34,253 bases of DNA from Hepatocystis sp. ex Piliocolobus tephrosceles (GCA_902459845.2 CABPSV020000071.1:1-34253); one strand, 5' to 3'. Numbered from the stretch's first letter, positions 1 through 12,621 are shown. Notes: generated from the letters alone by a model not told the origin. Made by a program: numbers and translations.

Positions 1-218
1 CATTTATTTATTTATTTTTTTTTTATTTATTTTTTTTTAATTTATTTTTTTTTAATTTTTTTTTTAACTTTTTTTTTTTTTTTTATTATCAAATATAGAG
101 TTGCTTTATTAAAAGCTTTCTATATATTTTTTTTTTTTTTTTTTTTTAGCTTGTATCGAAAAAAAAAAAAAAAAAAAAAAAAAGCTGTGTAAATCTATAT
201 ATATATATATATTTTTAA

Positions 219-345
219 ATGGCTATTTTTTTTTAATGGCTATTTTTTTTTAATGGCTATTTTTTTTTAATGGCTATTTTTTTTTTAAATGGCTATTTTT
301 TTTTTAAATGGCTATTTTTTTTTTTTTTTTTTAATAGCTATATAA
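219..345. repeat. Tandem repeat, ATGGCTA plus T-run, about 6 copies
   Basis: A unit of about 17-20 bases, AATGGCTA followed by 8-18 T, is repeated about six times; the last copy is degenerate (AATAGCTA). Copies differ mainly in T-run length, as expected for slippage. It lies near the left end of the window, far upstream of PRP17, with no coding context. Confidence 0.85.
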
Positions 346-1444
346 TTTTCATTGTAAAAAATATCAAAAAGATATATTTTAGCTAGATAATAGTAGGATT
401 TCTATTTAATTTATCAAAAATATTATATTTTTTTATATTAATGTAAAAAAATTATTCATAAAGCTTTAAACAACTGTATAATTAAAAAAAAAATAGCCAA
501 TAAATGCATTTGCCTATGAAAAAAAAAATAGTTATATTAAGAAAAAGAGTATACAAAATGCAAGCTTTATATACTTCCAAATTTTAAAATAATTTAATAT
601 ATAAACACACTTACAACTTAGTTAAATTGAATTGTCCTATAAATGAGTTTATTTTATTTCATCATATTACAACAAAATAAAATTAGAATAATTGTTTAAC
701 TTTTCAACTTACATGAAAATTGTAAGATATTGTTCAATTCGATAAAAGTTAACGTAATTATTTGATTATAAAATAAAGTGAAGCACGTATATTATATATA
801 TGACAATTCATTAGTTTATATAACTGGTGAATTACTACTATTATTTAAAATATAGAATGTTAAAATGATTGACTGTTTGTTTTTCTAAACGCTGTTTACG
901 TTTTGTATAATTAATATATAGACATAAAAATATATATATATATTCATTTGTTCATTTAATTGTCTGCTACATAAAAAAAAAAAAAAAACCAATAAATATA
1001 TCCATTCGATTTCTTTCTCGTTGTTATTATTAAAATAGAATAAACAACTTTAAAAAAAAATTTAATAACTTACTACTTTTCTTTTTATAATGAAAATTCC
1101 ATTTTATACATACACAAGCTTTTAGAGGATAATGGTATAACATGTCCTTCAGTAAGGAAAAGTTACTTTTTTTTTAAATTTTTTTATTTTATTTTTTTTA
1201 TTTATAATAATTAAATTGACTTATCTATATAAAAATATGTTAATGATTTAAAAAGAGCAATACTCATTTAAATGTTAATCGCCAATGATCAGTGAATGCA
1301 TTTTGTACATAGCGCATATATAACTTCAAATAATTTTTTTTAAAATACTCATACCTTTAACCGTTTTTTTGTTTATCAAATTACAATCATATAAAATGAC
1401 ATGTTTCAAATATTGTAAACCCCATCAGTTAAAGATTTAAAATG

Positions 1445-1488
1445 AAAAAAAAAATAAAATAAAATAAAATAAAATAAAATAAAATAAA
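1445..1488. repeat. AAAAT pentanucleotide microsatellite
   Basis: Seven or so head-to-tail AAAAT units follow an A-run in the PRP17 upstream region. It is a simple microsatellite. Confidence 0.85.
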
Positions 1489-2109
1489 TAACGAAGATTC
1501 TTTTTTTTTTTTTTTTTTTTTATATAACATTTTTTTTATTAATAAATAATTTTACATATTTCTATATCTTTAAACTGTTTTTCATTTCATATAATTTTTT
1601 TTATTTTATTTTTTTTTGGTAATATTGATTATATAAATGCTATGCTTAGTATATATGAAAGTTGATTTTTTTTTTTTTTTTTCAGTCAGTAACTATTGGT
1701 CACTAGCTGTTATTTTATTTTATTTTTTTAAATAAAATGAAACATAAATTAAACAATTTTATTAGAGCAAAAATACACAATTATACTTTTTTTCATTATT
1801 CTATTTACTATATTGTTACTGCTTTTATATATATGTTTAAAAACTTTTATACGAAAAAAAAAAAAAAAAACTGTCATTTCCTCTCTTTTTCTTTCCCATC
1901 CCATCCCATTCCCATTTACCTTTTCTTTTTTTTTCCTTTTTTTTTGTTTTTTCTTTAATAATTTATCATCTTGAGGTATATAAAAAAGGGCCAAATATTA
2001 AAACAATTAAAAAATTACATTTACTAATGTGATATACATGTGCTATATTATACATGCCAATATATAATACATTTGCCTTTTTTCTAATGTCCAAGAATGT
2101 TCACATATA

Positions 2110-4050
2110 ATGGATTTATTGAAAGAATATGACGATGATGAGGAGGAATTAGAGAGGTTAGATTCTTGTGAAAATAAGCTAACTGTAAAAAATGAATCTA
2201 ATGATGCTGAAACAAGTTTAACACATAAAAATGAAGAAACGACTTGTCAAGATATTAATAATAAAAACAAAGACAATGGACATTACCATCAAATAATAAA
2301 TAAATATCAAATGAGTATAATAAATTCTGCTCCTGATGTAAACACTTATGACTTAGAAATAAAAAATTATAAAGAAAAATTTAAAAATATCGAAAAAAAA
2401 ATAATGTTCACTGATCCTGCTTTTCATAACATTTTAAATAAACCACAACAAGGACCAAGTATAAATGGACAATATAATTTTTTAAAAAATGCGTATAAAA
2501 ACCATTATAATGGAAGTATAGAAACAACATATGTAAATAAGAATATGTTTGATTATCAATTTAATAATTTTAATATAACAGGAATGGCTGAAAACCCTGC
2601 ACTAAGATCTTATTATAAAAATTATCACCAGCGTTATATAGTAGCAAAAAATAGAGATGATTACATTGATAGTAGTATACAATTATCACATGATAAAAAA
2701 AATAAAAAAAAAAGAACAATGGATGAAAATGGATCTTTTACTACGATGCAAGAGTATAAAGGTCCATGGTTATGTAAGAATGAAAATAATCAGAATAAAG
2801 AAAATAATAATGGTTTATCGAAAGATGAAACAATTGGTGAAAAAGAAACAAGAAGTGATAAAAACAAAGCTCAAAGTGGCATAGAAGACGTACAAAATGA
2901 TAAAGACCAATCATTAAAAAAAAGAACAAAAAAAAATGAATTCCTAAAATTAGAATCTTGTACACTTGAAGAAGCAATTAAGAAAAATATAGTAAATGAA
3001 AAAGATACTATATATAATGATAAAATCGTTTCAACATTACATTATTTTACAAATGATGAATCCAATGATTATTATAACAAATCATGGTTTGATTTGCCAG
3101 CAGAATATAAAGATAGAGATTTTATAATAGAAGAAAACTTTCCACCTAAAAAAGAAATTCATACTTATAAAGGACATAAACTTGGAGTTCAAAGAATTCG
3201 TTTTTTCCCTAAATATGGAAATTACATTTTATCTGCATCATTAGATAATACATTAAAATTATGGGGTGTATATAAAACGAAAAGTTGCATAAGAACATAT
3301 AAAGGACATTTCAAAGGAGTTAAAGATGTTTTATTTGATAATGATGGTAGCAGCTTTATAAGTTGTGGCTATGATAATAATGTAATTTATTGGGATACAG
3401 AATATGGTAAAATAAAAGGAATTTATAATCAAAAAAAAACACCATATTGTTTATGCTTAAATCCTGATGACCCTAATATATTTTTAGTAGGTGGTGCAAC
3501 TAATAAAATTTGCCATTTTGATTTTAGAACTGGTAATATTGAATTAGAATATAATGAACATTTACAAGCAATAAATACAATCACTTTGTGTGAAAATAAT
3601 AAAAAATTAATAAGTACATCTGATGATAAAAAAATTTTTATTTGGGAATATGGTTTACCTGTTGTTGTAAAATATATTTCAGATGCATCTATGTTTTCAA
3701 TAACATCAGTTTCTGTACATCCTAATAATAATTTTTTTTTATGTCAATCAATGAATAATATGATAACAGTATATGAAGCAACTGGTAAGTTTCGATTATT
3801 TTCGAAAAAGACTTTTAAAGGTCATCAAAATGTTGGTTATTCAATTAATGTTTCGTGTAGTAATGATGGAAAATATGTTATTAGTGGGGATTGTAATGGA
3901 GGCTTATTTATTTGGAATTGGAAAAAAATGTTAAATTATAAAAATATTAAAGCACATAATAAAGTGTGTATAGACTGTGTATGGCACCCTTTTAATAATT
4001 CGATGTTGGCTACAGCTAGTTGGGATGGAACAGTTAAATTGTGGGAGTAA
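2110..4050 (+). CDS. PRP17: Pre-mRNA-processing factor 17 (PRP17/CDC40), WD40 splicing factor
   Basis: Single-exon gene of 646 codons. PRP17 joins the spliceosome for the second catalytic step of splicing in the nucleus. The N-terminal 340 residues are charged and Asn/Lys-rich but carry blocks typical of this family, including NPALRSYYKNYHQRYIV near residue 160, GPWL near 218 and WFDLP near 327. A seven-bladed WD40 propeller follows from about residue 350 to the end, with blade signatures such as YKGHKLGVQRIRFFP, SASLDNTLKLW, GHFKGVKDVLFD, GHQNVGYSINVSCSNDG and a final ATASWDGTVKLWE at the C-terminus. Length is close to the family norm (human CDC40 is about 580 residues). The ATG at 2110 is the first in frame and opens the acidic N-terminus. 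The full set of blades and the family-specific order make confusion with a generic WD40 protein unlikely. Confidence 0.93.
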   Translation: MDLLKEYDDDEEELERLDSCENKLTVKNESNDAETSLTHKNEETTCQDINNKNKDNGHYHQIINKYQMSIINSAPDVNTYDLEIKNYKEKFKNIEKKIMFTDPAFHNILNKPQQGPSINGQYNFLKNAYKNHYNGSIETTYVNKNMFDYQFNNFNITGMAENPALRSYYKNYHQRYIVAKNRDDYIDSSIQLSHDKKNKKKRTMDENGSFTTMQEYKGPWLCKNENNQNKENNNGLSKDETIGEKETRSDKNKAQSGIEDVQNDKDQSLKKRTKKNEFLKLESCTLEEAIKKNIVNEKDTIYNDKIVSTLHYFTNDESNDYYNKSWFDLPAEYKDRDFIIEENFPPKKEIHTYKGHKLGVQRIRFFPKYGNYILSASLDNTLKLWGVYKTKSCIRTYKGHFKGVKDVLFDNDGSSFISCGYDNNVIYWDTEYGKIKGIYNQKKTPYCLCLNPDDPNIFLVGGATNKICHFDFRTGNIELEYNEHLQAINTITLCENNKKLISTSDDKKIFIWEYGLPVVVKYISDASMFSITSVSVHPNNNFFLCQSMNNMITVYEATGKFRLFSKKTFKGHQNVGYSINVSCSNDGKYVISGDCNGGLFIWNWKKMLNYKNIKAHNKVCIDCVWHPFNNSMLATASWDGTVKLWE

Positions 4051-4740
4051 AAAAAAAAAAAAATAATCAAATAAAAATCCGAGTCACATACATGTTGTAA
4101 TACATGTTATAATACATGTTGTAATACATGTTATAATACATGTTGTAATACATGTTATAATACATGTTGTAATACATGTTGTAGATAAAAATATACACAA
4201 CATACTTTTTTTTTTTTTTTTTTTTTTTATTTAACTCTAATTTGATTTTGTAATATGTATATTATGCCACAAATCTTTGTTAAAAAATTATGTTTCAGAT
4301 ATCTTTAAATATTAATATTTACTTTTTTTTTTTTTGTCATTTATAAAAAGTGAACACGTATTCACAGTGATACTACTTTTTCATGCTCTTTATATCTTTT
4401 TCATTTTTCATACTTTTTTTTTTTTTTTTTTTGTCGAATTTTAACATATTATTTGTGTGCTTTTTACTTCAGTACAAACTTTTCAAATTGTTAAGGAAAT
4501 AAAAATATAAAAACAGGAAACAAATAAAAAATGAAATTCCACTTGTGACATGCAAATATATATATGCATACACATAAAATTAACGTTTATTTAAAAGATA
4601 CTACTAATTATTAAAAACATACAACAATAATGACAGTAATAATGACAAAAAAAAAAAAAAGAAATGGTAGCTTACGGAATCTGTAATAAAAAAAAATAAA
4701 AAAAAAAAGAAATAGTAGCTTACGGAATCTGTAATAACCG

Positions 4741-4771
<31 letters not shown>

Positions 4772-4794
4772 ACGTATTAAGTTATTTTGGTGGG
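4051..4794. other. Intergenic region between convergent genes (PRP17 and AP-5 beta)
   Basis: Shared 3' flank of two convergent genes. It holds a 12-bp tandem repeat at 4086-4181, several poly-T runs, and two copies of a roughly 28-base unit (AGTAGCTTACGGAATCTGTA core) at about 4659-4690 and 4706-4737, followed by an A-run at 4740-4770. No coding potential beyond homopolymer-driven frames. Confidence 0.6.
4086..4181. repeat. 12-bp tandem repeat containing the palindrome ACATGT
   Basis: Eight copies of TAATACATGTTR (R alternates G and A for most of the array, so the higher-order period is 24). Each unit contains the perfect palindrome ACATGT. The array begins 36 bases after the PRP17 stop codon and therefore probably lies in its 3' UTR. 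Confidence 0.9.
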
Positions 4795-7700
4795 TTAAAA
4801 ACATATACGATAATAAAAAGAGAAAATATGTTTGTACACATCATATATGTGTGTCATCATATATACACAATTGTATGTCTGTTGAAACACAATGATAAAC
4901 TTATATATGAACGCATTAACATTACATTCGTTAAAAAAGACATCCAGATAATTAAAGATATTCAAATTATCTGTTCGTATTTGGACAACTGTTGAATGGT
5001 CATAAATTTGAAAAACCATTAAAAAATGGTGCTTAGTTGGTAGGAATATTCCAACGAATTTATTGGTAACATTGTATTTAATACATGTTTTACTATATTT
5101 TTTTTTTATTAAATCATAATTTTTTTTTTGTTTTAAATATTTTTGTTTCTTCGATTTATTTTTGTTTAAATTAAATTTTAAATTTTGATTTATATTTTTT
5201 ATTATTATTTTTTTTTTTCTATTATTTTTTATAATTATATTGTTACTAATATAAAATTTGTAGTTGATCCCTTTTTTATACTTAAATGAGCAAAAATTAT
5301 TATTATTATTATTATCGATTCCCATCGCAAACCCGATTTTACCATTATTCAGTATTTTAGTTTTTTCTTTTTTAAGAAAAGATTCGTTTGTTATTATATT
5401 TGTCTTTTCATTTTTATGCATGTCTGTATACTCACACATATGCTCATATTCATGATCATTACACAAACTTCCTAAACCGGTTTGAAACAACAGATGTAGC
5501 ATTTTCGGTTTGTAGCATTTGTTAAAAAAATTATTTGTTTTGTGTCGATTTTTATTCAAATGTATTTTATTATTTTGGTCTACATTAGTTTCTATATCAG
5601 TGTCGCTTGAATTAATAGAATAGTTGTCTATATAGAACTGATCAGGTAATTTTTTATTAATTTTTTTTTTATTAATATCATAAGCATAATATATATCATT
5701 TAAATTGTAATTTTTCCCTATATACATTTTGTATTTAAAAAAATTATATATGTTTATATTTTTTATTTCAGGTTTTTCATGAATTAAAAATGGATGTAAT
5801 TTTGTTTGAATAATGTTTAAAACTTTACTGGATGTCATATTTAGATATTTAACTGATTTATACATTTTCGAAAATCTTCCATTCCACACATCTTCAAAAA
5901 TATACTTCCAATATTGAGTACTTGCTTTAAATGGTAAAAAAAAATCACTAACATTTAATTTATATTTACCTAAAAATTGTTCAGCAAATTTTTTTTTATT
6001 TTTATTTACATAAACAATATGTGCGATAAATGTGTTACTAACTAATAGTTTAACACTTACTTTTAGCAGTATTTTGTATTTATTTTTGTTTATACTAGAA
6101 TTTTCCTTGTATTTTTGGCCCAAGTTTTGTTTATATGTCTGTTTCCATAACAAAACACTTTTTTTTAATGCATAATACGTTTTTAATGTTTTTTTTTTAA
6201 TTAAATTTTTTTTTAAATCTAAAAAGTTATTGCTATAGTATGTATATTTTTTCTTATTAGCTTTTTTATTTTTTACTTTCCATTGTGATTTCCTTTGTTC
6301 TAAATGGGCCAATTGCTTGGAGCGTTTTTTCTTAAGCAGTCGTTCCTTAAATAGTCGTGTTTTACCATGTTTTATTTTCACACTTTTAAGTAATAAATTC
6401 ATTATTTTTTTTATTTTTACATTTTCTAACATACGACTATATCTATCTATAGAAAATTTGTTTTTTTTTAAAGTAAAATATTTTTTTAATAAATTTGTTT
6501 TTATATTTATTGGTTTAAAACTATCTTGCTTTTTTGTATTTTTTCGAGTATTTATTTTTTTATGGTTAGTCCATTTATTTTTCTCATTACATAATTCAAT
6601 GAACGGAATAAATACGTTATGCATTTTAACAAAATCAGTTTTGTGTGTGATAAAAATATTAAGGGAAAAAAGTTTTTTGTTATTATCACAAGAACTAGTT
6701 TGATCATTATCGCTATATCTAGTTATATTACTCTCACAATTAGTATTATCACATTCGTTACCATTCTTATTCATGTTTGTGTCATTACACCCATCAACGA
6801 CTTTTTTTTGTTTTTCAATTCGATCCTTATTTATTATATAACTTTTACACATATTTATATCTTTTTTTTTTTTTTTTGTATCTACTTCATTAAGCTCGGT
6901 TGTTTTTTTTTTCTTTCTTTTTTTTGAAGACCTCCAATTATAAATTAACAAAAAAGGAATATAAATATAATGTTTATTACTTGTAATGTATTTATAATAT
7001 TTTTTTAAATTGTAAGAACTATCTTTATATATACTGTAAAATGATTTATAGCTAAAGTCGTTTTCATTATAGTATTTATTCAAACAGGATATATCTGAGC
7101 AAGTTTTATCAATATTTTCTTCCTTTTGCATATAAAAAATGGAACAACTATTGTCTTCTAAACCTATAGTGTGTTTTCTGTCAAATTTATAATACTTCAT
7201 TTTTATAATTGTAGAATTTTTTTTTTTACCTGAACGTTTTGATACTCCCTTATTTTTTGTTGGTAATGAAAGTACAGAACCGTATTTTGTTTCTTTATAT
7301 GGTTTTTTATTACTTGTGGCAGATTTTATTGGTAATATATAATTATTTAGGTATATATTTTTTTTTTGCAACTCTATAAATGCAATTTTATTTTGTATAA
7401 AATTAATACTATATACACTAGCCATGTGTAGATAGCCATGGTTATTTTTTTTAATGATTTCTAAAATATATAACATATATTTATAAATATTATTATTATT
7501 ACTATGATTGCTATTATTGTTATTGTGAAGTTGGATGGTATTATTTACCAATGTTAATACCGTCATATATACATTTGTGGGAAATTTGTATTTTTTTAAA
7601 ACTTTACTTAGCATTTTCATTATACCTTTAATATTTGTGTACTCTAATTTTATTAAAAAAAATAAAAACTCTGTAAATTTTATTATATTATATTTTGGGT

Positions 7701-10700
7701 ATATTAAGGTTGTCAGACAAACTAATATATCACTTTCTATTAAATTAAATAGACGTACTTCTTTTTTAAAATATAAATAATAAAGAAAAAATAATAACAC
7801 CTTTAATTCATTCGTATTATATAGTAAATTATATACGATCAAAAATGTTAGCATGTCTTTTTGGTATTTACAGTTGTTGTGATATTTTAATAAATAATAA
7901 ACAAAAAGAAAAAAGTATTTTTTTTTTCCATAAAAATTTTCTTCTGTCGTGATTAAAAAAGAAAAATCGCTTTTTTCATTTATGCCATAAATGTCAACTG
8001 GGTCAGTATATGCGTTAGTTATTGCACATGAAATAGTACCACCATAAGAAATAGTACCACCCTCAGAAATAGACACACCATTTGGAATAGATGAAACAAT
8101 ATCGCTAGCTACATCACTAAATACGATACATGAGTTTTTTTTTTTTTTTAAACACTTTAATATATCATCACGATTGGTAACATTAGGATGTCGGTATAAA
8201 TAGTTTTTTTTTTTAGTTTTAATTATCCGTTTGTTATTAAAAAATGTATCTATATAATACTTTAATTTTATTTCATTTGAAATTAGATCATGTGTTTTTT
8301 TTTTTTTTTTGTTTACTATTACTTGTGTATTTAGAGATACATGCAAAATATTTATTTTTTTATTATCGGTGTTGGTATTACCATTAACACATGTACTGAT
8401 AGTATTGTGTACATCTTTTTTTATAACATGATCTATTTTTTCTAAATTATAACTATTATTATTTGAAATATGTTTTTCTCTGTTCATAGTTACTATTATG
8501 TCATTAAAAAAACAAAGACACTTACTAAACGATTGTACATGTTTACTCGAACCTTGTGTTAATTCATAATCATCATTATATATACATAAATTTTTATACA
8601 TATTTAGTATATTTATACATACATTTTTTTTGTTTTGTATAAATGATAAAACAAAATAATATTTAACAATGGTTAAGTCTTTATTATCAAAAATTGTAGG
8701 GTAATATTGATATATATTTTTTTCACATACATTGTTAATATATTTTTTGGTTAAAAAAAAAACAAATAGATATAATATAATTATTTTACCAATATTTGTA
8801 TAGTTTCCATTTTTAATAATAAATATAATTTTAAAACACATTTCTTCTATTGACACATGAGAAATACTTTTATAAATCATATAAAAATATGTTAAGCTAA
8901 CTGCAAAATGGTAACTATTTTGTTCATATATAAAATAATTATACTTTTTTAACAATTCATTAAATTTTTTTATAAAAAATGGAAACATATAAGAATTAAA
9001 ATAAAATAGTAAATTTATATTTTCCATTACTAAATTTTCTACTTTTTCTTGTATTAAACTGATTAAATTTGTCGGTAAAAATGAGAAATAAGATTGTGAC
9101 CATACATCTTTTGGGGGTATATTTATATGACTGTTTTTATTAGAACAACTGTTTGAACTATTACTAACTCCGTTTTGTATATTATTATATTGATATAACA
9201 AATAAAACATATTCAAGTTTACATAAAATGGTAAGGTAATTAAGCTACCATTAAAATAATAATTTTTTTTAATTAGCTCTAATATATGTGAACATTTACG
9301 AAATTCTAAAAGCTCTAATCTTATATTATTATTTTTTATAAATATATGAATTTTTTTTATTAAGTTTGTTATTTTATTATTTTGTTTTGTATTTATATTC
9401 TCATCATTAATATTGTCTTTGTTTGTATTTTCGCCTCTGTTTGTATTTTCGCCTCTGTTTGTATTTTCGCCTCTGTTTGTATTTTCGCCTCTATTTGTAT
9501 CTTTGCCTCTATTTGTATCTTTGCCTCTGTTTGTATCTTTGCCTCTTTCCATATCTTCACTTCTTTCCATATCTTCGCCTCTTTCCATATCTTCGCCTCT
9601 GTCCATATCTTCGCCTCTGTCCATATCTTCGCCTCTTTCCATATCTTTGCCTCTTTCCATTTCTTCGCCTCTTTCCATATCTTCACCTCTGTCCATATCT
9701 TCGTCTCTGTCTATGTTACTTGTACTACTATTTCTGCTAATATCTGCTATGCAGCTACTGATATTGTTATCTCCCACGTAAGAACCATTATACACAAGTG
9801 GTAAACTTTTGTCACTACTATACATATTATTAGCAGAAAGGATGATGTCACTTTTTATGAATATTTTATCCATTAACGAAAAATACATTAAAATGTTAAC
9901 ATAATTAAATAATATAAACAAATACAGATATGACAATGAATATAAAACTATATCTTTACTGTTGTTACATTGTTTTCTCTTTATATCACAAATTAAAATG
10001 TACAAGTCTATGTTTTTATTTTCTATATACATACCATTTGAATCAATCCATGTATTTTTATTTTGAAAAAAAATATCATAGTGGTCCCTTTTTTGATGAA
10101 ACTGACAAATACTGCTGACTGTTTTGTTGTACACGTCTCCTAATAGACAAGACAAAATCCCTGTATTGGTTAAAAAGTTAAAAAGCTCGTGAATAGTCGT
10201 TTACATACATACGTACATAAGTAACTAAGTAAGCGTATGTATAGCTATATAAGTGAGTATGTAAAAAAAAGGTATACTCTTTTAATAGGTAACACTTAAA
10301 TTTTATAAAATAAATATAATAAAAAGCACAATAAATAAGGGAAAAAAAAAAAAGAAAAAAAAAAAAAAAAGAAAAAAAAAAAAAAAGTACATATACATGT
10401 ACAAAATGGAGATATAAGTGTCGTCATACCTTTGTGAGCATTTTCTATTTCGAAGAGAGACAAAATGGTATAATACCTAAGAATTTGTATTGAAACAAAA
10501 TGATGGAAAAATAGTTTAGTTTTATCTCCCTTTTTATTTTTATCATAAATTTCAATACAACCATAATTAGAATACGGTGAATCCATTTTTATATTATAAT
10601 ATGTTTTTGATTTTTTTTGTAAAAATGTTTTTAAATTATAATCTTTTTTAGTTTGTAATTTATTGATATATGTTTTATATGGATTATAAAAAGTATGTTT

Positions 10701-12539
10701 ATTAATAGTATATATTTTTTCATTATTAAAATATGATAATATATTTGAATTATCTAAATAAAAATAAAATTTGTTATTAAAATTATTTAATATATTGATA
10801 AGAAGTGCTATAAATTTATATACCCATAAATATAAAACCGAATTAAACAAATTAAAAAATAATACAATGTTGGTATAAAGTAATAATAAATGGACCTTTA
10901 TTATTATACTTGTTGATAATGTTTGGAATTTAAGATTATATGTGCGTATATCACTATTATTACTATTATTACTACTATTACTACTATTACTATTATTGTT
11001 ACTACTACAATTTGGAACCAAATTCATAGGTATATATGATACTTTCTTATTAATAAACGTTTTATTAATTATTAATAGTTTTTGCTTTTTTTTATATTTA
11101 TATAATTGTTTTACCTTTTTTTTATTTAGTATATTATATTCTATATATTCCTCCATACTGCTTTTTTTTGTTGGAGATTCTTTTTTTATTTTATTCTTTG
11201 CTGTATGCACAGCTTTTTTGGGGAAGTTTGTTATTGTTTGGTTTGGTTCATGTCCATTTGGTACAGGTTGATTTTTGTAATTTACGTTCATATTTTCGTT
11301 TGCATTAATACATGTATCTGTAATTGCTTGTTTGTCTGTACTTCTACGCGTGTCTATACTTGCGATCACATCCGTCTTTATGATCGTATCTGTAATTTTA
11401 TTTCCACTTTTTAATGAAGTCGTATCATTATAATGTGACGAAAATGAACTTGTACTATCGGTTTCTAACGAATTAAACAATGGTCCTCTGTCTTTTTCAT
11501 GTATCAATTTATTATTTTCTTCATTATATTTTATTACTGATTCATATAAATTTATATATTTTTTTTTTTTAATATATAGGACATTTTGAGCTATATTTGT
11601 ACTTTTATACAGCTTCATAATATTACATAAAAAAAGGTGAAAATAAGAATAAAATTCATATTTTTCGAGAAAATACTGTTCATAACTATTATCATCACTA
11701 GCAAATATATAATTAAAATGAAAAATACTCAAATAAATATTTCTTTTTTCTATATAAATAAAAATATCGTTAATATGATTATTAATACTGTATACATCAG
11801 TAAAATTTTTATTAATAATTTCGTTTATATATTGTCCACTTGTTTCGTTTATATATTGTCCACTTGTTTCGTTTATATATTGTCCACTTGTTTTGTTTAT
11901 ATATTGTCCACTTGTTTCGTTTATATATTGTCCACTTGTTTCGTTTATATATTGTCCAGTTGTTTTGTTTATATATTGTCCACTTGTTTTGTTTATATTC
12001 TGTTTGCATGTTTCTTCTTTTTTTGTAAGAGGTTTCCATGTTTTACTCTGTTCTGTTTTGGTAAAAAAACTATTATTTTGTTTATGGTCATTCTGATAGA
12101 TATGTTTATAACCAATATTATAACTGTTATTATGAATGTTATTATTATTTTTATTTTTTATACCTGTTGTTGTACTAAAATTATTTGGAATAACATTAAC
12201 ATTATCATTGCTAATGATGAAAGTATTTTCGAAATTTGTTTGTTTTTTTATTTGGTTAAAATTATAATATACTCCTTCATTATTCAATATAAGGTCAATT
12301 ATGAATAATATTTTTTGAATATTATGAAATGATAATATAAAAATGTTGTTTAAAATATAATTAATATTTTTAATAATTATGTTATCTATTATTTTATTTT
12401 TGAAATACTTTTTATTTAATTCGCTATTAATAATAATTAGAGATAAAATGTTATAAATTATTATTTCTATAAGTTCATCATCTAGTTTTCTTTTTTTTCT
12501 TTTTTTTTTTAACTTATTACTTTTCTCAATTTCTTTCAT
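4795..12539 (-). CDS. AP5B1: AP-5 complex subunit beta (AP5B1-like), strongly expanded, two exons
   Basis: Two exons joined in phase: exon 1 12539-10430 ends AAAG|GTATGA, exon 2 starts at 10160 after AATACAG and runs to the TAA at 4795; the 269-bp intron is phase 1 and restores a Gly codon. The product is about 2491 residues against about 880 in human AP5B1. AP-5 is an adaptor complex of late endosomes/lysosomes. The diagnostic part is the C-terminal ear: VSDFFLPF near residue 2105, IFEDVW shortly after, LHPFLI near 2158, then after a Lys/Asn-rich insert of about 240 residues FVGIFLPTKHHFLMVF near 2404 and VVQIRTDN near 2431. These match, in order, the DLFLPF, FFEELW, LEPFVV, YCVAIHLPP and VALRTDDW blocks I recall from human AP5B1. 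The preceding hydrophobic helical stretches fit an alpha-solenoid trunk. Residues about 180-242 and 858-951 are minisatellite inserts. Without the join the first exon reads into a poly-Phe tail, which is translated intron. Confidence 0.8.
9421..9702 (-). repeat. 18-bp coding minisatellite (RGEDME/RGENTN units)
   Basis: About fifteen 18-bp units inside exon 2 of the AP-5 beta gene encode six-residue repeats of the type RGEDME, RGEDMD, RGKDTN and RGENTN. Because the period is a multiple of three and the units lack stop codons in all frames, long open frames appear on both strands; only the acidic minus-strand frame belongs to the gene. Confidence 0.92.
10161..10429 (-). other. Phase-1 intron of the AP-5 beta gene
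   Basis: On the minus strand the intron begins GTATGA after AAAG and ends AATACAG. It contains the A/G-rich run at 10341-10386, which when read through gives poly-Phe. Both flanking frames stay open across the join and one Gly codon is restored. Confidence 0.8.
11815..11998 (-). repeat. 24-bp coding minisatellite (GQYINETS units)
   Basis: About seven 24-bp units in exon 1 of the AP-5 beta gene encode GQYINETS or GQYINKTS, in the N-terminal part of the protein (about residues 182-242). The copies are nearly identical, so copy number is probably polymorphic. Confidence 0.92.
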
Positions 12540-12570
12540 TATTCTCTTGTCTTTATCTTGTCTTGGTCTT

Positions 12571-12621
<51 letters not shown>

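Larger units (their letters stand above)
1..2109. other. Non-coding upstream region of the PRP17 gene
   Basis: I see no credible gene here. The stretch holds many A or T runs of 10-25 bases, (TA)n tracts, a short tandem repeat near 219-345 and an AAAAT repeat near 1445-1488. Open frames at 1737-1994 on both strands are made of homopolymer-derived Phe/Lys and carry no recognisable domain. The segment just before 2110 has the AT-rich character expected of a Plasmodium promoter and 5' UTR; a C-rich patch (repeated CCCAT/CCCATT near 1897-1918) is the only conspicuous GC-containing element. No core promoter can be placed by eye. Confidence 0.6.

Noticed and set aside
1..2109. Search for tRNA, snRNA or snoRNA genes in the left flank
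   Set aside because: No cloverleaf arms, box A/B, or paired C/D or H/ACA boxes could be seen, and no GC-rich island of the kind that marks RNA genes in AT-rich genomes.
9382..9804. Long overlapping open frames on both strands in the minisatellite
   Set aside because: They arise because the 18-bp unit lacks stops in several frames; the acidic frame belonging to AP-5 beta is the coding one.
10296..10429. Poly-Phe hydrophobic tail (apparent membrane anchor) at the end of the AP-5 beta exon-1 ORF
   Set aside because: It is the translation of an A/G homopolymer-rich intron beginning at the GTATGA donor.
11637..12308. 223-codon plus-strand ORF with a repeated CFVYILST segment
   Set aside because: It is the antisense shadow of exon 1 of AP-5 beta, including the GQYINETS minisatellite.
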